Positions 12,044 through 24,021 of a stretch of DNA of 64,000 nt are shown here, in pieces. The stretch comes from Clitopilus passeckerianus. Lineage: Eukaryota; Basidiomycota; Agaricomycetes; Agaricales; Entolomataceae. The stretch is from the NCBI GenBank assembly GCA_944990035.1, contig CALYLX010000106.1, positions 124,001 through 188,000 on the forward strand, written 5' to 3'. A model generated the notes under the pieces. The model was not told the origin of the DNA. It worked only from the letters and a program-made list of their open reading frames with translations, and made no database searches. The position numbers were made by a program, and so were the translations under genes. Within the stretch, counting starts at the first letter, position 1; each line of letters begins with the position of its first letter.

Positions 12044-13106
12044 GCTGGTAGTACGGGTTCAGAAGTATCGAACGCCCGAAGTTAAGAATTTTCGGAGCTT
12101 GCCGTTGTTCAGGGGAAGTCCGGCCTACCATCCATGAATCTCACGAGACGGCGCTGAAATAGGAGCGTGAAAAGCACATATTATTCATAGAGTAGATACA
12201 AAGTATAGATGAATGGTAATACGATAAAGTGTTGAGATCTTGGAATCGCTGTCCTAAATATATATATATTCCTTTCTGAAGTTCGACAGGTAATTCGCCC
12301 CTTCCTTGCGGACAGTTCCAAGACAAGCCAATGTTCCCATACAATGCGCGACCTCCAGGAAGCGTCGTCAGATGGTTTTAAACCGAGGGTCTTTGAAGCT
12401 CACCTGCATCGTCCCGCATCTCTGTGGCCTGATGAATGTGGGATCTTGATCTAGCGCTTTCGTCTCCGTGGATGCGAGCCTAGGTTGAACAAATGTAGAG
12501 AATCCTTTCCACGTAAAAGCTTGTTTCTCCGTGGCAGAGGATAGTGCATCTGCGGCCTCTGTGCCGTCCTAGGAGTTAACCAGACCAGTAGCACAGAGGA
12601 GTTTGGGGCTGAGGGCTGATGCTCCACGAGGCAACCACTGTAGCGGGTATCGTTCGTTGAATATTCAGGCATCATTTCCATCTCCTGTAAGGTGCATGCG
12701 AACGGCTTCCGGTCAGACCACTGATCCTAGGGCTTGCGACAAGGTAGTAGCTTCTCTTACTGCTTTGATGACGATGACGGGGTGGGTTGGGGAAACAGGC
12801 CCCGGAACGAGTGCGGTTGATGGACGGGATATCACTCCCCGAAATTTTGGATTTCGAGACTGACTGAACGGGAACCTCATCTAGTGATCGGACAGTAATA
12901 TTTCATTGGAGAATTGTTTGTTCAGTTCCATGCAAAACCTCAATAGCCTTACGCTGTATTGCTGACCGACTTGAATCTACAACTTTAGTTATTACATCCT
13001 CCTTGCCTTATCACCTCCACAGAAGAAGTGACATCCCAGCGCGCCTCTTGTTTGCCTACGAACCGTTACCCTCAAATATACTTTGTGATTTCATAAATTA
13101 CTGCCA
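12044..13106. other. Spacer between F-box paralogs
   Basis: About 1 kb with no coding signal on either strand. It contains the 5' flank of the intact F-box gene and the 3' flank of the broken one. Confidence 0.5.
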
Positions 13107-14652
13107 TTAACCAAATGCTTGTCTAAAAGCCTTGTTGAGATCCTTCCAAAGTGGCTCCAAGTCAATACCATCATTGTCTAAAGCTTTGTACCCATCGGCC
13201 CATGTCAACCTCGGGAAAAGGATTGAAATGCAGCGGAGAACGCCCCACGGTTGCTCCAAGGGTGAGCGCCAGAGATCTAAGCGTTGGAGGGGGCTGACGT
13301 CTCTGCATTGGTGTGTGGCATGACTTGGAGCAACTCCAGTTTCGGCCAGGCAGCAGGAATCCGACTCAGAAGAGTGATCATGCTGTAGTTCGGAAGCCCC
13401 CAGAGAATCGCTGTTCGCAGGTTTCGAAGGGAAAAAATTGGAGAATATAGGGTGGTATCTCCAGCCTCTGGTTGGATGGTGAGCTCCTCACCATCAAGCT
13501 CAAGGTACGATAAATTGATGAATCACTCAAGCGGCCGAAGCCACTCGTTCAAACCAGTGAGGCCGCTGGTGCCATATTGGTTGATATGTGTGAGACTGAT
13601 TGGTGCGTTGGCCAGAATGGCGTTGCACTTGTTGACTGTAGCATGCATGATATCAAGTGATTTGAGTTCCTCTAGAGCACCGGAAAATTTGACCTCCTTC
13701 AGGTGCATGTGTAATCGCCTGGAATCGTCGGTCGTCCTTGTATTGCGGTCGCATATATTCCCCCAAAACAGGCTCTGTAGGCCGGAAAGTCTTGCAATCT
13801 CCTGGATAAGGCCAGGTGTGACAACTTCCCAACCTACTGAAAGCGATCGGAGGTGTTTGAAGGAGCGAAGGAATGATCCTAAGGAGGACCCCATTGGATT
13901 TCTGACGGTGGCTCCAGACCAGCTTGTACCGCTGGAAACTTCGACGAGGCATAAATTAGGGCAGCATTGTGCTATACAGCGAAGAAAAATTTCTATGTGC
14001 TGGGTGTCGCGAGGTCCGGACCGATCGTATGTGCAGCGTATACACAGGTGCTGAAGACCGTCGCCTAGAAGGCTGGCCATGTATCTGACAGCTGGGAAAC
14101 AGACCTCTGGGCGGATGTTTGGGCAGAGAGACTCGAGTCATGGAAATAGGTGTTTGAAGGGCCGATAGGTGGATAATTGCTGAAGGACTTTCCCGCCGAC
14201 TCCAAAATCTCCTTTATAAGTCATCATCTCTAGCGGGCGTATCTTGGAAGAATAGTATTCGAGTCTGTGCCAGTCACTCTCCACAAAGGGCCTGAGAAAG
14301 CTCTCCTATCATGGACTTTCAAAAACAGTTCTGAAGAGAGACCAGATGCCGTATTAACTCACTACGATCTGTTGCCTGTCTTCAGGTTTGACTCCCCGCA
14401 GACCGATCGGCACTGGAATAACTCGAATCAACGGAGACAGATCTTCTTGTTTCCTCCAAAGCACATTTAATGCGGGCTCTTTACGAAATTTATTATGAAC
14501 ATGGCTTAAGGGGCGACTTCAATGGATTTACCTTGAAAACTCCGACAGGTCCGCGCCAAACTCGCTAACAACGAGAGGTCTTTCCCCACCACTTCACCAT
14601 CGATATCATATAGTTGAAGCTTGTTGCAGATGGCCAGCTGTATTTCGTACAT
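13107..14652 (-). pseudogene. F-box/LRR pseudogene of the MHPCL family
   Basis: The same three-exon plan as its neighbours can be traced. An F-box remnant (MYEIQLAICNKLQLYD, LSLLASLARTCRSFQ) ends at about 14533; next comes EPALNVLWRKQEDLSPLIRV; then the LRR exon with SDWHRLEYYSSKIRPLEM, LQQLSTYRP and FLRSFKHLRSLSVGWEVVTP. A TGA at 14140-14138 falls where paralogs have PRLESL, and a second TGA at 13525-13523 interrupts RPLE*FINL. The region for the last repeats is shortened by deletion, after which WKDLNKAFRQAFG and a TAA at 13109-13107 mark the old C-terminus. The usual MHPCL start is replaced (SDTLQ), so even the start codon is doubtful. Confidence 0.8.
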
Positions 14653-16356
14653 CTGTAGAGTATCGGATGGGGTATGCTTGGTGTCCTTGGGGTTAGGGTT
14701 TAAGGAGTCACAATTACACCAACACAACGAGGACATTTCCTCCAGCACTGACCGGCACGAGCGTTGCGCAGGGAGACAAATATCAAGCAGAGATGGGATG
14801 GGTGCTCGAGGTCGAAGGCGACAAGGAGGGTTTTCCAGAGGGCTGGGAGGGAGGAGCGACGAGGGTGGAGGTGGATGCCACGAATTATCTTCGTCGTCGT
14901 CGTCTTCATCACCAACTCGCCTCCTCTTCACCAGCTCCCAAAGATACCCTTCCTTCTTCCTCTTCTTCTTCTTCATCTGCCCATGCGGCGTCATTCTCCC
15001 CGCCATCTGCTCGTCTGGTGATGTTGCCACTTCAACTGATTCGAATGTCCAGCGAGCTTCTTGTGGGCTTGACGGGATAATGTCGCAGTTTTGCGAGGAA
15101 GAGAGAATCTGGGAGGTGGAAATTGGGCAATGGTCTTCTTCGTTGCAGTTGTGGTAGCCTTTCCGTTCAGCGTTGGCGATAGGTGAGGAGGTTACGCCGT
15201 TGATGGGTCACGGTGTAGGAGGCTTTGGGCTACCGTATATGAAGATCCGAGAGAAGGGCTTGTTGTTGTATCGTTGCCTTATGGGGTGGTCTGGCGACCT
15301 GTAGGAATTTCGTTAACTCAGGGATCAGAGAACGCCAGGACACCGTGCATACCTTGAGCTTGAACGCCGAGATGAGGCTGCCCTCACTCGCGAGAGGATA
15401 GTCCGCTTGTTTGGGCTGTAGGCGTCTACGAGAAAATGTAAGGATCGTGGAGGGTTCACTGGGACAGAAAAACTCACGGGTCGGTAGTACGAACTCAATT
15501 GGTAGTGGGTCCTCCGAAAATGATGAGGGCGCTAGCAGTATGTTCCTTTTGCAGTAACAGGGGTGATTGCTGGGAGGAGGGTAGTTGGATTGGGAATGCC
15601 TTCACCAGACCTACTCGATGAGAGACGGTTAGCAGTGTGGCGGAACGCAAAAGATTTTACTAACTCACCCAAAAGCCCTCTCAACAAGGAGAATCAGAGC
15701 ATCGATCTGCTTCGTATGCTGGAGTTTGATGCATTGTTGTTGACGTTGAGGTTGAATGTTGATGCAGCTTCAAAGAACACCAGAACATGACTCAGACGTT
15801 GAACGCGGAGACCAGGCTATTCTCATTTAGGAGGAGAATGGTTCGCTTATTTGGCTTGCAACTAATGTCGTTGGCGTCTGAGAGGAGATCTGAAGTCTAA
15901 ATCACTGGCCGCGAGTAGTAAGAGACAGAACTCACGGCGTGGTAGTACAAAATCAACCCGACAAGCTATTCGAATAAGGCCTAGTAACGGGCGGAAGACC
16001 TGGTTTGATGGGTTCCTGAGTCTACGAGAAAGCATGAGAGTCCGTTTGGAAGAGAATGGAGGGAAGCTGACAAAGGAGCGGAGGAGAGATGGGTGCTTGA
16101 TGTTGAAGCCGATACGAAGGTTTTCCAATTCAGAGATCTTGAGATTTCATGGTTGTCTTCTCAGGGAGCTGCTGGAAGGAGGGCAGTTGAATGGGAGATG
16201 CCCTCTGTAGACAGTAGAGAGTACTTCGACATTGTGGTTGGTCGAGCGAGGAGCGGGCCGTGCGGACAATGGCGAATCTTCGGCCAACGCCGAGATTGAC
16301 AGGGCACGATACAAATCACGATATGGAGACTCTGACAGTGCAGTATAATACACAAG
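14653..16356. repeat. Decayed copies of a dispersed, formerly multi-exon family
   Basis: Protein traces on the minus strand include VATSPDEQMAGRM (about 15,010), an Asp/Glu tract (DEDDDDEDN, about 14,900), VAFDLEHPSHLC (about 14,810) and LRIGFNIKHPSLLRSFVSF (about 16,110). Several relate to traces found near 21-22, 29-31, 34-36, 49.8 and 55 kb. The stretch 15290-15620 resembles 30600-31130, including the words GTTAACTCA and TTGTTTGGGCTGT, so a unit of about 1 kb was copied. No copy is open enough to be called a gene. Confidence 0.55.
16022..16187. repeat. Near-identical repeat, copy 1 (partner at 18431-18601)
   Basis: About 165 bp starting CTACGAGAAAGCATGAGAGT and ending GGGAGCTGCTGGAAGGAG. 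The same sequence recurs about 2.4 kb away with few changes. It overlaps the trace LRIGFNIKHPSLLRSFVSF on the minus strand. The two copies bracket the plus-strand F-box gene. Confidence 0.85.
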
Positions 16357-18008
16357 ATGCATCCATGCTTGGACGTTGCTGAGATACGGCTTGCAATAAC
16401 CACATGGACTGGGGTTAATGGGAATTTAGATTGGCCATTCTCGACAGGGGGAGACCGATGCTCCCTGGTGGCTTTGGCTCAGACCTGTCGCGCTTTCCAA
16501 GGTCTGTTCCACCTGATATCGTCAATGAATGAAATGGTGAATCCAATTACATGCACAGATCCCGCCCTCGATGTCCTTTGGGAGGGGCAATTTAGTCTAT
16601 CCCCCCTGCTACAGACTCTACCCGGCGATCTATGGGATACTCGACATGGTAATAACACAATCGTGAGGATGATCCTGCTGGCTGCAAGGCCTGTGCTCCG
16701 CTAACAGTTAGGACATGGTGCTGTTCACAGTTCTTTGTTCGATGCCTCCGGGAAGATGACTGGGGGAGATTCGACTACTACAGCTCCAAGATCCGCACCT
16801 TGTGTCTCTATACCCATAGACTGCAAGTTGGCGTCGATGAGGCGGCCCTTCGGCAATTATCCACCTACCGCCCAGCCAGGTGCTTATTGCCGCGGCTTGA
16901 GCACTTTCTTCTCATTCTGGAAAGCGATGTCATTTATCCTTGTGTGGATTACTTGCCAATTGTGTTGGGAGATTCCCTCGGAAAGTTTACCCTGCTGTGT
17001 GGTCGGAATATAGGCTCCGATAGTCTGAGTCTACAACATCTTCTAAGTTCCATGAAAAGGTGCTGCCCGAACTTGCAGGCTGTCGATCTTGGACATTTGG
17101 CGGATTTGCCCAACTCCCAATGGGTCAAAGACACATTGTATATGTTTCTTCACAACCTCACAAGCCTAAACTCCCTTTCCTTCAGCCTCCATAACATCAC
17201 ACATAATCTTATGCGCAACATAGGAAGACTCCCCAGACTATCATCCCTCTCTATTAGTTGCAACTACGACGATGATAACGGGGAGCCGGAAGTTTCTTTT
17301 ATACCACCATTCATACCAGCTTCATTTACCAACACCTTCACGGAGCTCAGGCGTTTGGAACTGTTCAGTATTGACATAGAAGCCCTCAAGACCATTCTAA
17401 ACCACGTATCATCTACTCTCATCCTACTTGAAGTGGAATGCCCCCCTAGTCTTGCTCATTTCAACGAGCTAATTGACCCCTTTCGTCGTTTCGTTGACTT
17501 GACAACTCTCAACTTGGACTTCACAGAGCTCGACTTCCCCACCATTAATGAGGATTTGGACACACTCTCCTCTATCCTGTCCCTTTCAAAGATTCGCATA
17601 ACTCTACTGTGGGGGTTCCCAAGTCGCGCAGTGACGGATGACTTCTTGCGCCGCATTCCGGAGGCATGGCCGTGCTTAGAATCACTTGCCGTTTCTCTTC
17701 AAGGGGATACAAGCATGACTCTAGCGGGCCTCATTCCCATCTCGCAAAACTGCACGAACTTGAAGGGGCTCAACATCATTCTTATCTGTCGCCCATTCGA
17801 TGTGAAGCAGATTGATTTGAGTCGCAGAGTCAGCGGTCTCCAAGACTTGGTTCTCGTCCGCTCGCCTGTCGAACAGCCGTTGGCAGTGCTACGCTGCCTC
17901 CACCTTCTTTTCCCGAGGTTGGAGCGAGCTCAAGCGGAACCAGATCACGATGATGAGGATTCTGTGCGGTCCAAATTCAGCAATGCACTAAAGGAAGCAT
18001 TCCTCTGA
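16357..18008 (+). CDS. F-box/leucine-rich-repeat protein, intact, opposite strand
   Basis: Exons 16357-16501, 16559-16662 and 16731-18008 total 1527 nt (508 aa). The F-box is MHPCLDVAEIRLAITTWTG to LVALAQTCRAFQ, followed by DPALDVLWEGQFSLSPLLQT and LPGDLW. I end exon 2 at ACA ATC|GTGAGG, because the earlier GTAATA donor would break the frame. Exon 3 begins FFVRCLREDDWGRFDYYSSK and has LRR-like segments (LPRLEHFLLILES, LTSLNSLSFSLHNITHNLM, LRRLELFSIDIEALK), ending KFSNALKEAFL. It is the only member of this family on the plus strand, and its LRR sequence is the least like the gene at 10.4-12.0 kb, which suggests an older duplicate. A role as an SCF adaptor is inferred from the F-box. Confidence 0.85.
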
Positions 18009-18430
18009 TTTCCTGGAAAGAGGGCTGTCAATGGGACAATGGGAGCAAGCTTCCGGCTAGCTGTGAGGATGCCGTGCAGAGTTAGAGTTGTATGCGAGGC
18101 CAAAGTTGGTCCAAACAGTATTTTGTTGCCCTTTGTCTCCGTATTGTACAAATTAGCGCTGTATGGTAGGACCTGGGCAATGACACCCATTCTCTCTCAC
18201 CGTGACGCTAAAGCTTCTCTCGTGATTCCTCGAAGAGTAGGTCGGTCCAAATGCGTCAGATTTGAAAGCTGGTCTCTGAAATGGACGCCTTTACCGTACC
18301 ACTTGAACGGTTTCTACGCATCGTGTCCAGAGCCTTCTTCGTTGTTGTCGGTGCTCAATGCCGTACGTAACTCAATGAAGCATGCCTCAACCGTCATCTC
18401 TTGAGTGTGCTCGATGTATTCAACACCGTC

Positions 18431-18601
18431 CTACGAGAAAGCATGAGAGTCCGTTTGGAAGAGAATGGGGGGAAGCGGACAAAGGAGTGGAGGAGAGATG
18501 GGTGCTTAATGTTGAAGCCGATACGAAGGTTTTCCAATTCAGAGATCTTGAGATTTCATGGCGAGTGGTGATGTGTCTTCTCAGGGAGCTGCTGGAAGGA
18601 G
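18431..18601. repeat. Near-identical repeat, copy 2 (partner at 16022-16187)
   Basis: It matches copy 1 in the same orientation, with an extra 12 bp (CGAGTGGTGATG) after GAGATTTCATGG and single-base changes. The high similarity suggests a recent duplication or gene conversion around the F-box gene. Confidence 0.85.
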
Positions 18602-18891
18602 CACAGTTTTATCAAGTAAATAAACTACAACGCAGGCCGACTAATCCATCAATGGTTCGAACGACCCCAATCTGGCTGAAGTAACTGGCGCAAACTAGGG
18701 GCGCGGAAGTTAAATTATTGGGGAGAGGAGAGAATGAGCATCAAGATGGGCATTGACTGTATGATATACATGCATGGCTAAGCCGCTGTTGTTTACGGTT
18801 GTACTCCATTTGACTTCTTGCTCGTCTGGGTGGCATAAAGGATACGGATACTCTCGTTTCTTAACCATCTTATATCCCGTATCCTTTGACA

Positions 18892-20322
18892 TCACTTCCC
18901 AGCGAGAGCAACAGTAACCTCAATGAGGTTTTGTCCAATCCCGGCAAGAACCTCATCTAGTTGCTCAGAAGAAATGCTATGGATCTTGTCAAGGCGAAGC
19001 ACTCGTAGGCTAGAACCCGACGAAGCAAGAAGAGTGCATATTTGGCTAGTATGACCTCTTCCTCCCTTGAGACAGAGTTCTGTCAGGGAAAATGGAGGTT
19101 TGGTCTACGGTGATGCGTTGAACTGGGGACAATTCGGCAAGAAGCAAAGCCCACATACCCCCACCCAGCCCGCCCTTCTGTCGGCAAGGTTGCCCAGCTC
19201 CCCGGATGACTCGGAGATCCTTGATGATATTTCTCCGGGAGTGGCCGCTGCTTGTACGATCTCCAAGCGCTTCAATCTAGGCCATCCGCACAGAACCCCA
19301 TAGATATCATGGAAAGTCCCTGGCTGTTCGTATGTCAATGCGCTAATCTGCAAACTAAACCTCTCCATCTTATCCAGCTTCTCGACCTCGCTTAGAACAG
19401 GGGAAAACATTGTCCAAGATATTGTCATCTCCGTGATATTTTGCGCAAGTGCAAGCATCTCCCTCTGTACGTATCGGATCTCCCGATACCAGAAACCAGT
19501 GAGATGAGGACGAACACTTGGTTGCTGACGCAGACTCTGTGCCAGTGCTGCTGTAGGAGATACGGCTTGCGAGCCGAAAACGTCATCGTGACCATGGCCA
19601 ATGGCGGAATACAGCGCGGGTAAGAAGATGGAGTGGAATACGCGATTGACGAGAGAAAGGTTGAACAGAGTATAGAGACGACATGGGGTAAGAGGTGCAC
19701 CACTTAGGTGACCTAGAGCTTTCTGAAGTTGGCGGGGATGCGGGAATGCATGCTCTGCAATGGACATAAGCAGCTCGGTTGGAAGATCGCATATGCTTAT
19801 TGTCGGATTGGAGACAAGGGGTAGTTCTGTCGGTGGGTTGTTAATAATAGATGGTTGGTTGAGTGGGTTTTCGCTTGCAACGTGAAAGTGAAAATCAAAC
19901 GTCACCCGAGGGTCGTACATGTACTCATCCCAGATCCTGTGAGAGCTTTCCACTGCAACAAAGATCGGTTTGCCCGGCTTGTATGGATATGCCTCTTCGA
20001 AAATAATGGTTTCGTGTGGTTTCAATTCGAGATCGTCACGACTGGGATACTTCAGGGCGTTAGTGGCCGGATAAGACTCTTCACGAATTCGGAGATAACC
20101 GGCAGGCTTGTTCTCCATATACCACGAAGAACTGCGAGTGTCGTCACGATATTCTTTGAAGACAAGAACGACCGAGCAAAGAGTAGTAGTAGCCGGAGCG
20201 CCTTTCGAGGATGGCTTTCGCCTTTCCAGTCGGGAGAGGTTTGGGGGAGGAAGGGGTTTCATGGGTTTATGATAAGAAGCATAGTCTGCTGAAAAGACGG
20301 TGGAATCGACACTTTGCCACAT
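18892..20322 (-). CDS. F-box protein of a second, unrelated type
   Basis: Exon 1 is 20322-19159 (MWQSVDSTVFSADYASYHKP...). The F-box is internal: ISICDLPTELLMSIAEHAF, then LYTLFNLSLVNRVFHSIFLP and ALYSAI, at about residues 175-240. A 48-nt intron (donor GTATGT at 19158, acceptor TAG before 19104) joins in phase 0 to exon 2, 19104-18892. That exon begins TKPPFSLTELCLKGGRGHTS and ends IEVTVALAGK, giving 458 aa. Reading through without splicing gives an early stop at 19105, so the second exon matters. Leucine-rich segments (MERFSLQISAL, WPRLKRLEIVQ, SLRVLRLDKI) follow the F-box. The N-terminal 170 residues have no domain that I can name. It is probably a substrate receptor of an SCF ligase. Confidence 0.75.
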
Positions 20323-23300
20323 TTTTGCCTGGCCTCCCTATCAGAAGAGCGTAGGAACACAAGACCGGCCATAGCATACCAGAAGTTGCTGCCGCCACGA
20401 GCTGGAAATAATCACCAGTCGAACTCTCGAGAAACGCGAACGGAGTGACTGAGCCAGCGTAACCGAGATAAAAGAGACGTTCCTGGAAAGCCGGGAAGAG
20501 GATTCTTCATGTCGTGTCCAGGCTGCGCTTTTCACAAGACTGTATCCAGTGGTGTTGCCCTGCATTGGAAGTACGAGTCCGAAATGAAATGAGGACAAGA
20601 GTCAATGTGACTTGGATATCGAGGTTTTGGACAACCTCCTAACTATCTCCATGGAGGACTCAGTTGCGTTGCAACCTCGCTTGTTTTCCTCAATTGTACC
20701 ATTGGAATTTGGGCTGAATAGAAGGGTTCTGAATTCATTGATTTGATAGGCTAAATATTTGACTGCAATACAGGCGAGCAATTCTTCTACGACAGGGGAG
20801 ACCCCGACAGAGGTCACAGAATGAGATGAGGGGAGCGACGAGGGCGGTGAGTGTGGAAGGTGGGTGTCAATCATTTCCATCATCCATCTCCTCGTAAACT
20901 TCAGCTACCATTCTCCTCGATTCCTTTCCGAGGACCGTCTCTTCTCCCTTTTCCCCCTGCCTCACCATTCTCCCCCAGTGCACGGATCCATGATGTTCGA
21001 GGAGCGTATAACACGTCCCTGTCATCACCTCGCCGAATTTCCGCCAAGGGCCAAAGCCGACATCTCCATGATTCGAAATTGTTTTCATGCATAGCAGCAG
21101 CAACAACGATGATATTTCATCTCCAACTGGGCGACGAGTGTTGACGTGGGTAGTCGTAAGCCTGACAGCAAGGAGGGGTCAACGACGTTTGGAGAGGCCA
21201 CCATGTAGGATGATGGGAGATTTGAAGTTCGGTAGGGGAAGGTCCGGCCATGAGCTCTTAGGTCTGGCATCGTCTATGGTGGATCTGACAGCGTGAATGG
21301 GGTTTTACGGGGAGGCAAGGTGTTGTGTGTCCTTCTGGTTTTGGGCCACCTGCCATACCGGCGAGAATGCTTCCTCCAGCACGGAAGCACGAGCAGCGTT
21401 GGGTAGGGAGAAATGACGTAATCAGAGATATGTGCTTGAGGTAGAGTTCTCCGAGGGGCCGGGATGGAGTATGAGAATTGGGGAGGTGGAAGTTGCGACT
21501 ATCATCATCTTCATCATGCTCCTCCCGGCGCAATTCCTGAGTTCCTCAACTTCGACTGCCTCCCAGAAATCGTTCCTTCCTCCCTTTCTGCAGCCTCTGT
21601 TTCGTCGTTCTCCCCCGCCGGTCCTTCTGGTGATGTTGTCGTTTCAACTACTTCGCCTTGGGTGGACGTGGTAAGATAAAAGGGCGGGTCCATGATGCCC
21701 GAGCCGTATCTAACAGCTGGGCGTCGTCGTCGTCGTTTTCTGTTGGTGGCAAATGCGTCTTCACGAGTAGTTGGTGGTGGTGTTCGAGACAGCGCTGAAT
21801 GGGCTTGGGTAGGTGGAGGTGGAAGGAAAGTCGCGACATATCAAGCCTAGTCCGCCTGGCCGTTGGGTGTTGGCAAGCAATTTCCAAAAGATATGATTCC
21901 TCCGCCTCCAGGCCTTCCACAAGCTCTCCTTCTTCGTCGGCTGCCCCATCCTCGCTGACTGCTCCAGGTATTTTGGACCTGTGGGCAGGTACGACATCCC
22001 AGTGGTCGTGTAAAATCGATGGGTTTGCCCTACACATATTTCCACTAGTGTAGAGTTGACATGCCCCGGGAAATGGGAAACCGAATGGGCTAGGCTCCTG
22101 CTGGTAGCGACAGCAGCACCCGTCAAACGACCTGCATCTCCACCTAACGCGTGGTCCAATTGGATGGGTGGAGGAAGCAGGCGCGCGCCTCTGAGGCCAA
22201 GGATTGGGACGTGGGAGCGAGGGTGGAAGTCGCCATCTTCTTCTTCATCCATTTGCTCGTGGACTTCAGATGCCTTTCTGTTTCGACCCCTTTCCAAAAA
22301 AACGCTTCCTTCGTCCTTTCTGCTGCGTCTGCTCTTGCATCGCCATTCCCTGTCATCATCTGTTCCTCCGGTGGCGTTATCGTGTGGCCGCTTCATCATC
22401 TGCAGGCATGGGCAGGGCGAGGGGTCTGGATGCTTGAGGGGAGCCTAGCACTGATAGGTGTTCGCGCTGACCTCCATCTCGGCATTTCCGGAAGTAGCTG
22501 CTCTGAGGTATCGAGAAATAGTGGCTGCTTCCTCGGAACTGCTACTGTTGCTGCAGGACGTGTTGGTGGCAAGGATGATATGGCATCAGGACTCGCCAAT
22601 GGAGTCCTCTGCGTGGGTAGTTGTATAGCCAGAAAGATAGGTTGATGGCGGTAAGGCCTGGAGGTCGTTCAGACTGAAAGAGGTTTCGGATGGCCGCATA
22701 GGAAGGTCCTACGAAGGTGAATCTCATAGGTTGTTGGGGTTTCATGAGGTCGGGAGAGCGCGCTTTGAATCCCTATGTCTGAGTCGGAGAAAGGTCGAAG
22801 GTGGTCGAAGTTAGCCTCGGGCCAGCGTGGTTCCGTTCATATCCGAGCTAATTCTGAAGGGCAGGGCTTCGAGACGAGATGTATCATGGTAACGCGTGTT
22901 GCCCATCTGTAGCAAACAGGGATCGTTAGAAGACGCAGTGGGGAACAGACTAAATAACTCACAAAATTTATCCCTGTAGGTCACTCTCTCGCTTTTACAT
23001 GGCGGGGATTCTCAAGGTCCTTCGAGTTCCACAGTGTATGTCCAGCTGTAATCTCAAGTAAAACGGCCTGTGAATTAGATATGAAAAAGTGAGATCGGGC
23101 ATAGTACAGGTGTAGGGAAAGGGCTTGTTACCTAGCAGTTTCTTCGATCAAGAATGAGCTAGCGGTCTCCCGGGGAGCTATGAAGTGTCGATGAAGGCTG
23201 GTTTTGTACCCTGAAGGTTTGGGTCGGTGGTCGGAAAGTTCGCTTGTCACACAGCGTGACGCAGCACAGACATCCCAAGTTCCTCCGCAAGATCCTAAAC

Positions 23301-23922
23301 GAAGGACCTCCGTCGTTTGAGATGTGCGGCAAGCTGCCCCCTGTCATGACGCCAAGACGTCGAATGGATACGGCTGAATGCATCAGCCTATCATAGCCGC
23401 TGTCGACCTAGAGTCTGCTCTCGAAACAACTTTTGGATGCATTCAAGACATATGGGATTTCCGCTGTTTCGTTAGCGCAAAGTCTTATTCGGAACGATTT
23501 GTTTCGGGTGTTAGATTTATGTTGGGAATTATACAAACCGGCCCTGATGTGAAGGGGAAACGTAGTAGAAGAGGTGAACTACTCCGGTATGTTCGGCGTG
23601 GTCAAATACTTAACGACCAGCTCTGACGGCCCCAGAAACTAGTACCGGGGGGGGGGGGGTCTGTTGCATGGTGGTGCATCCTCCAACTTTTCGGACCGTG
23701 GTCAAACATTTGGAAATCGGAAGTCGGCGACTCGAATTGGACATGAAAAATGACACTCTAGTTCGGCTGCCCATATATTTCCATTGTCATTCGGTTGCAA
23801 ATCCACGGAAAACAAAAGGATTCTCCGAATCTCTACTGTACCCAGCCATATACTTCTCCGCCCGGTGTCTCAACTACCATTCCGCACTCTATTTGGGCTA
23901 GTCCACATCGCGGCTGCCAGCC
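20323..23922. repeat. Repeat-rich stretch with traces of the dispersed family
   Basis: Minus-strand traces include TTTSPEGPAGENDETEA (about 21,620), TPPEEQMMTGNGDARADAAE (about 22,360), EVHEQMDEEEDGDFHP (about 22,260) and EVYEEMDDGND (about 20,880). Each resembles the traces near 29-31, 34-36 and 55 kb. Frames run across these copies on both strands, but none makes a complete gene. A run of 13 G lies at 23647-23659. Nothing else is supported between 22.8 and 23.9 kb. Confidence 0.5.
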
Positions 23923-23930
23923 TATATAAA
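23923..23930 (+). promoter_or_regulatory. TATA box of secreted cysteine-rich gene A
   Basis: TATATAAA stands 92 nt before the ATG at 24022. The same octamer precedes gene B at a similar distance, within a longer conserved 5' flank (GGGCTAGTC...CAGCCTATATAAA). Confidence 0.65.
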
Positions 23931-24021
23931 TCCCACCTTTATTCGAGGTTATAACCAAGGGATTCCACCGTATTCCTCCCTCCCCCGAATACATCTCCTC
24001 AAACCCTTTCTCTCCGTCATC

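Noticed and set aside
23647..23659. Run of 13 G as a regulatory G-quadruplex
   Set aside because: A single homopolymer with no further G-tracts in order nearby; more likely slippage or an assembly artefact. It lies far from the TATA box.
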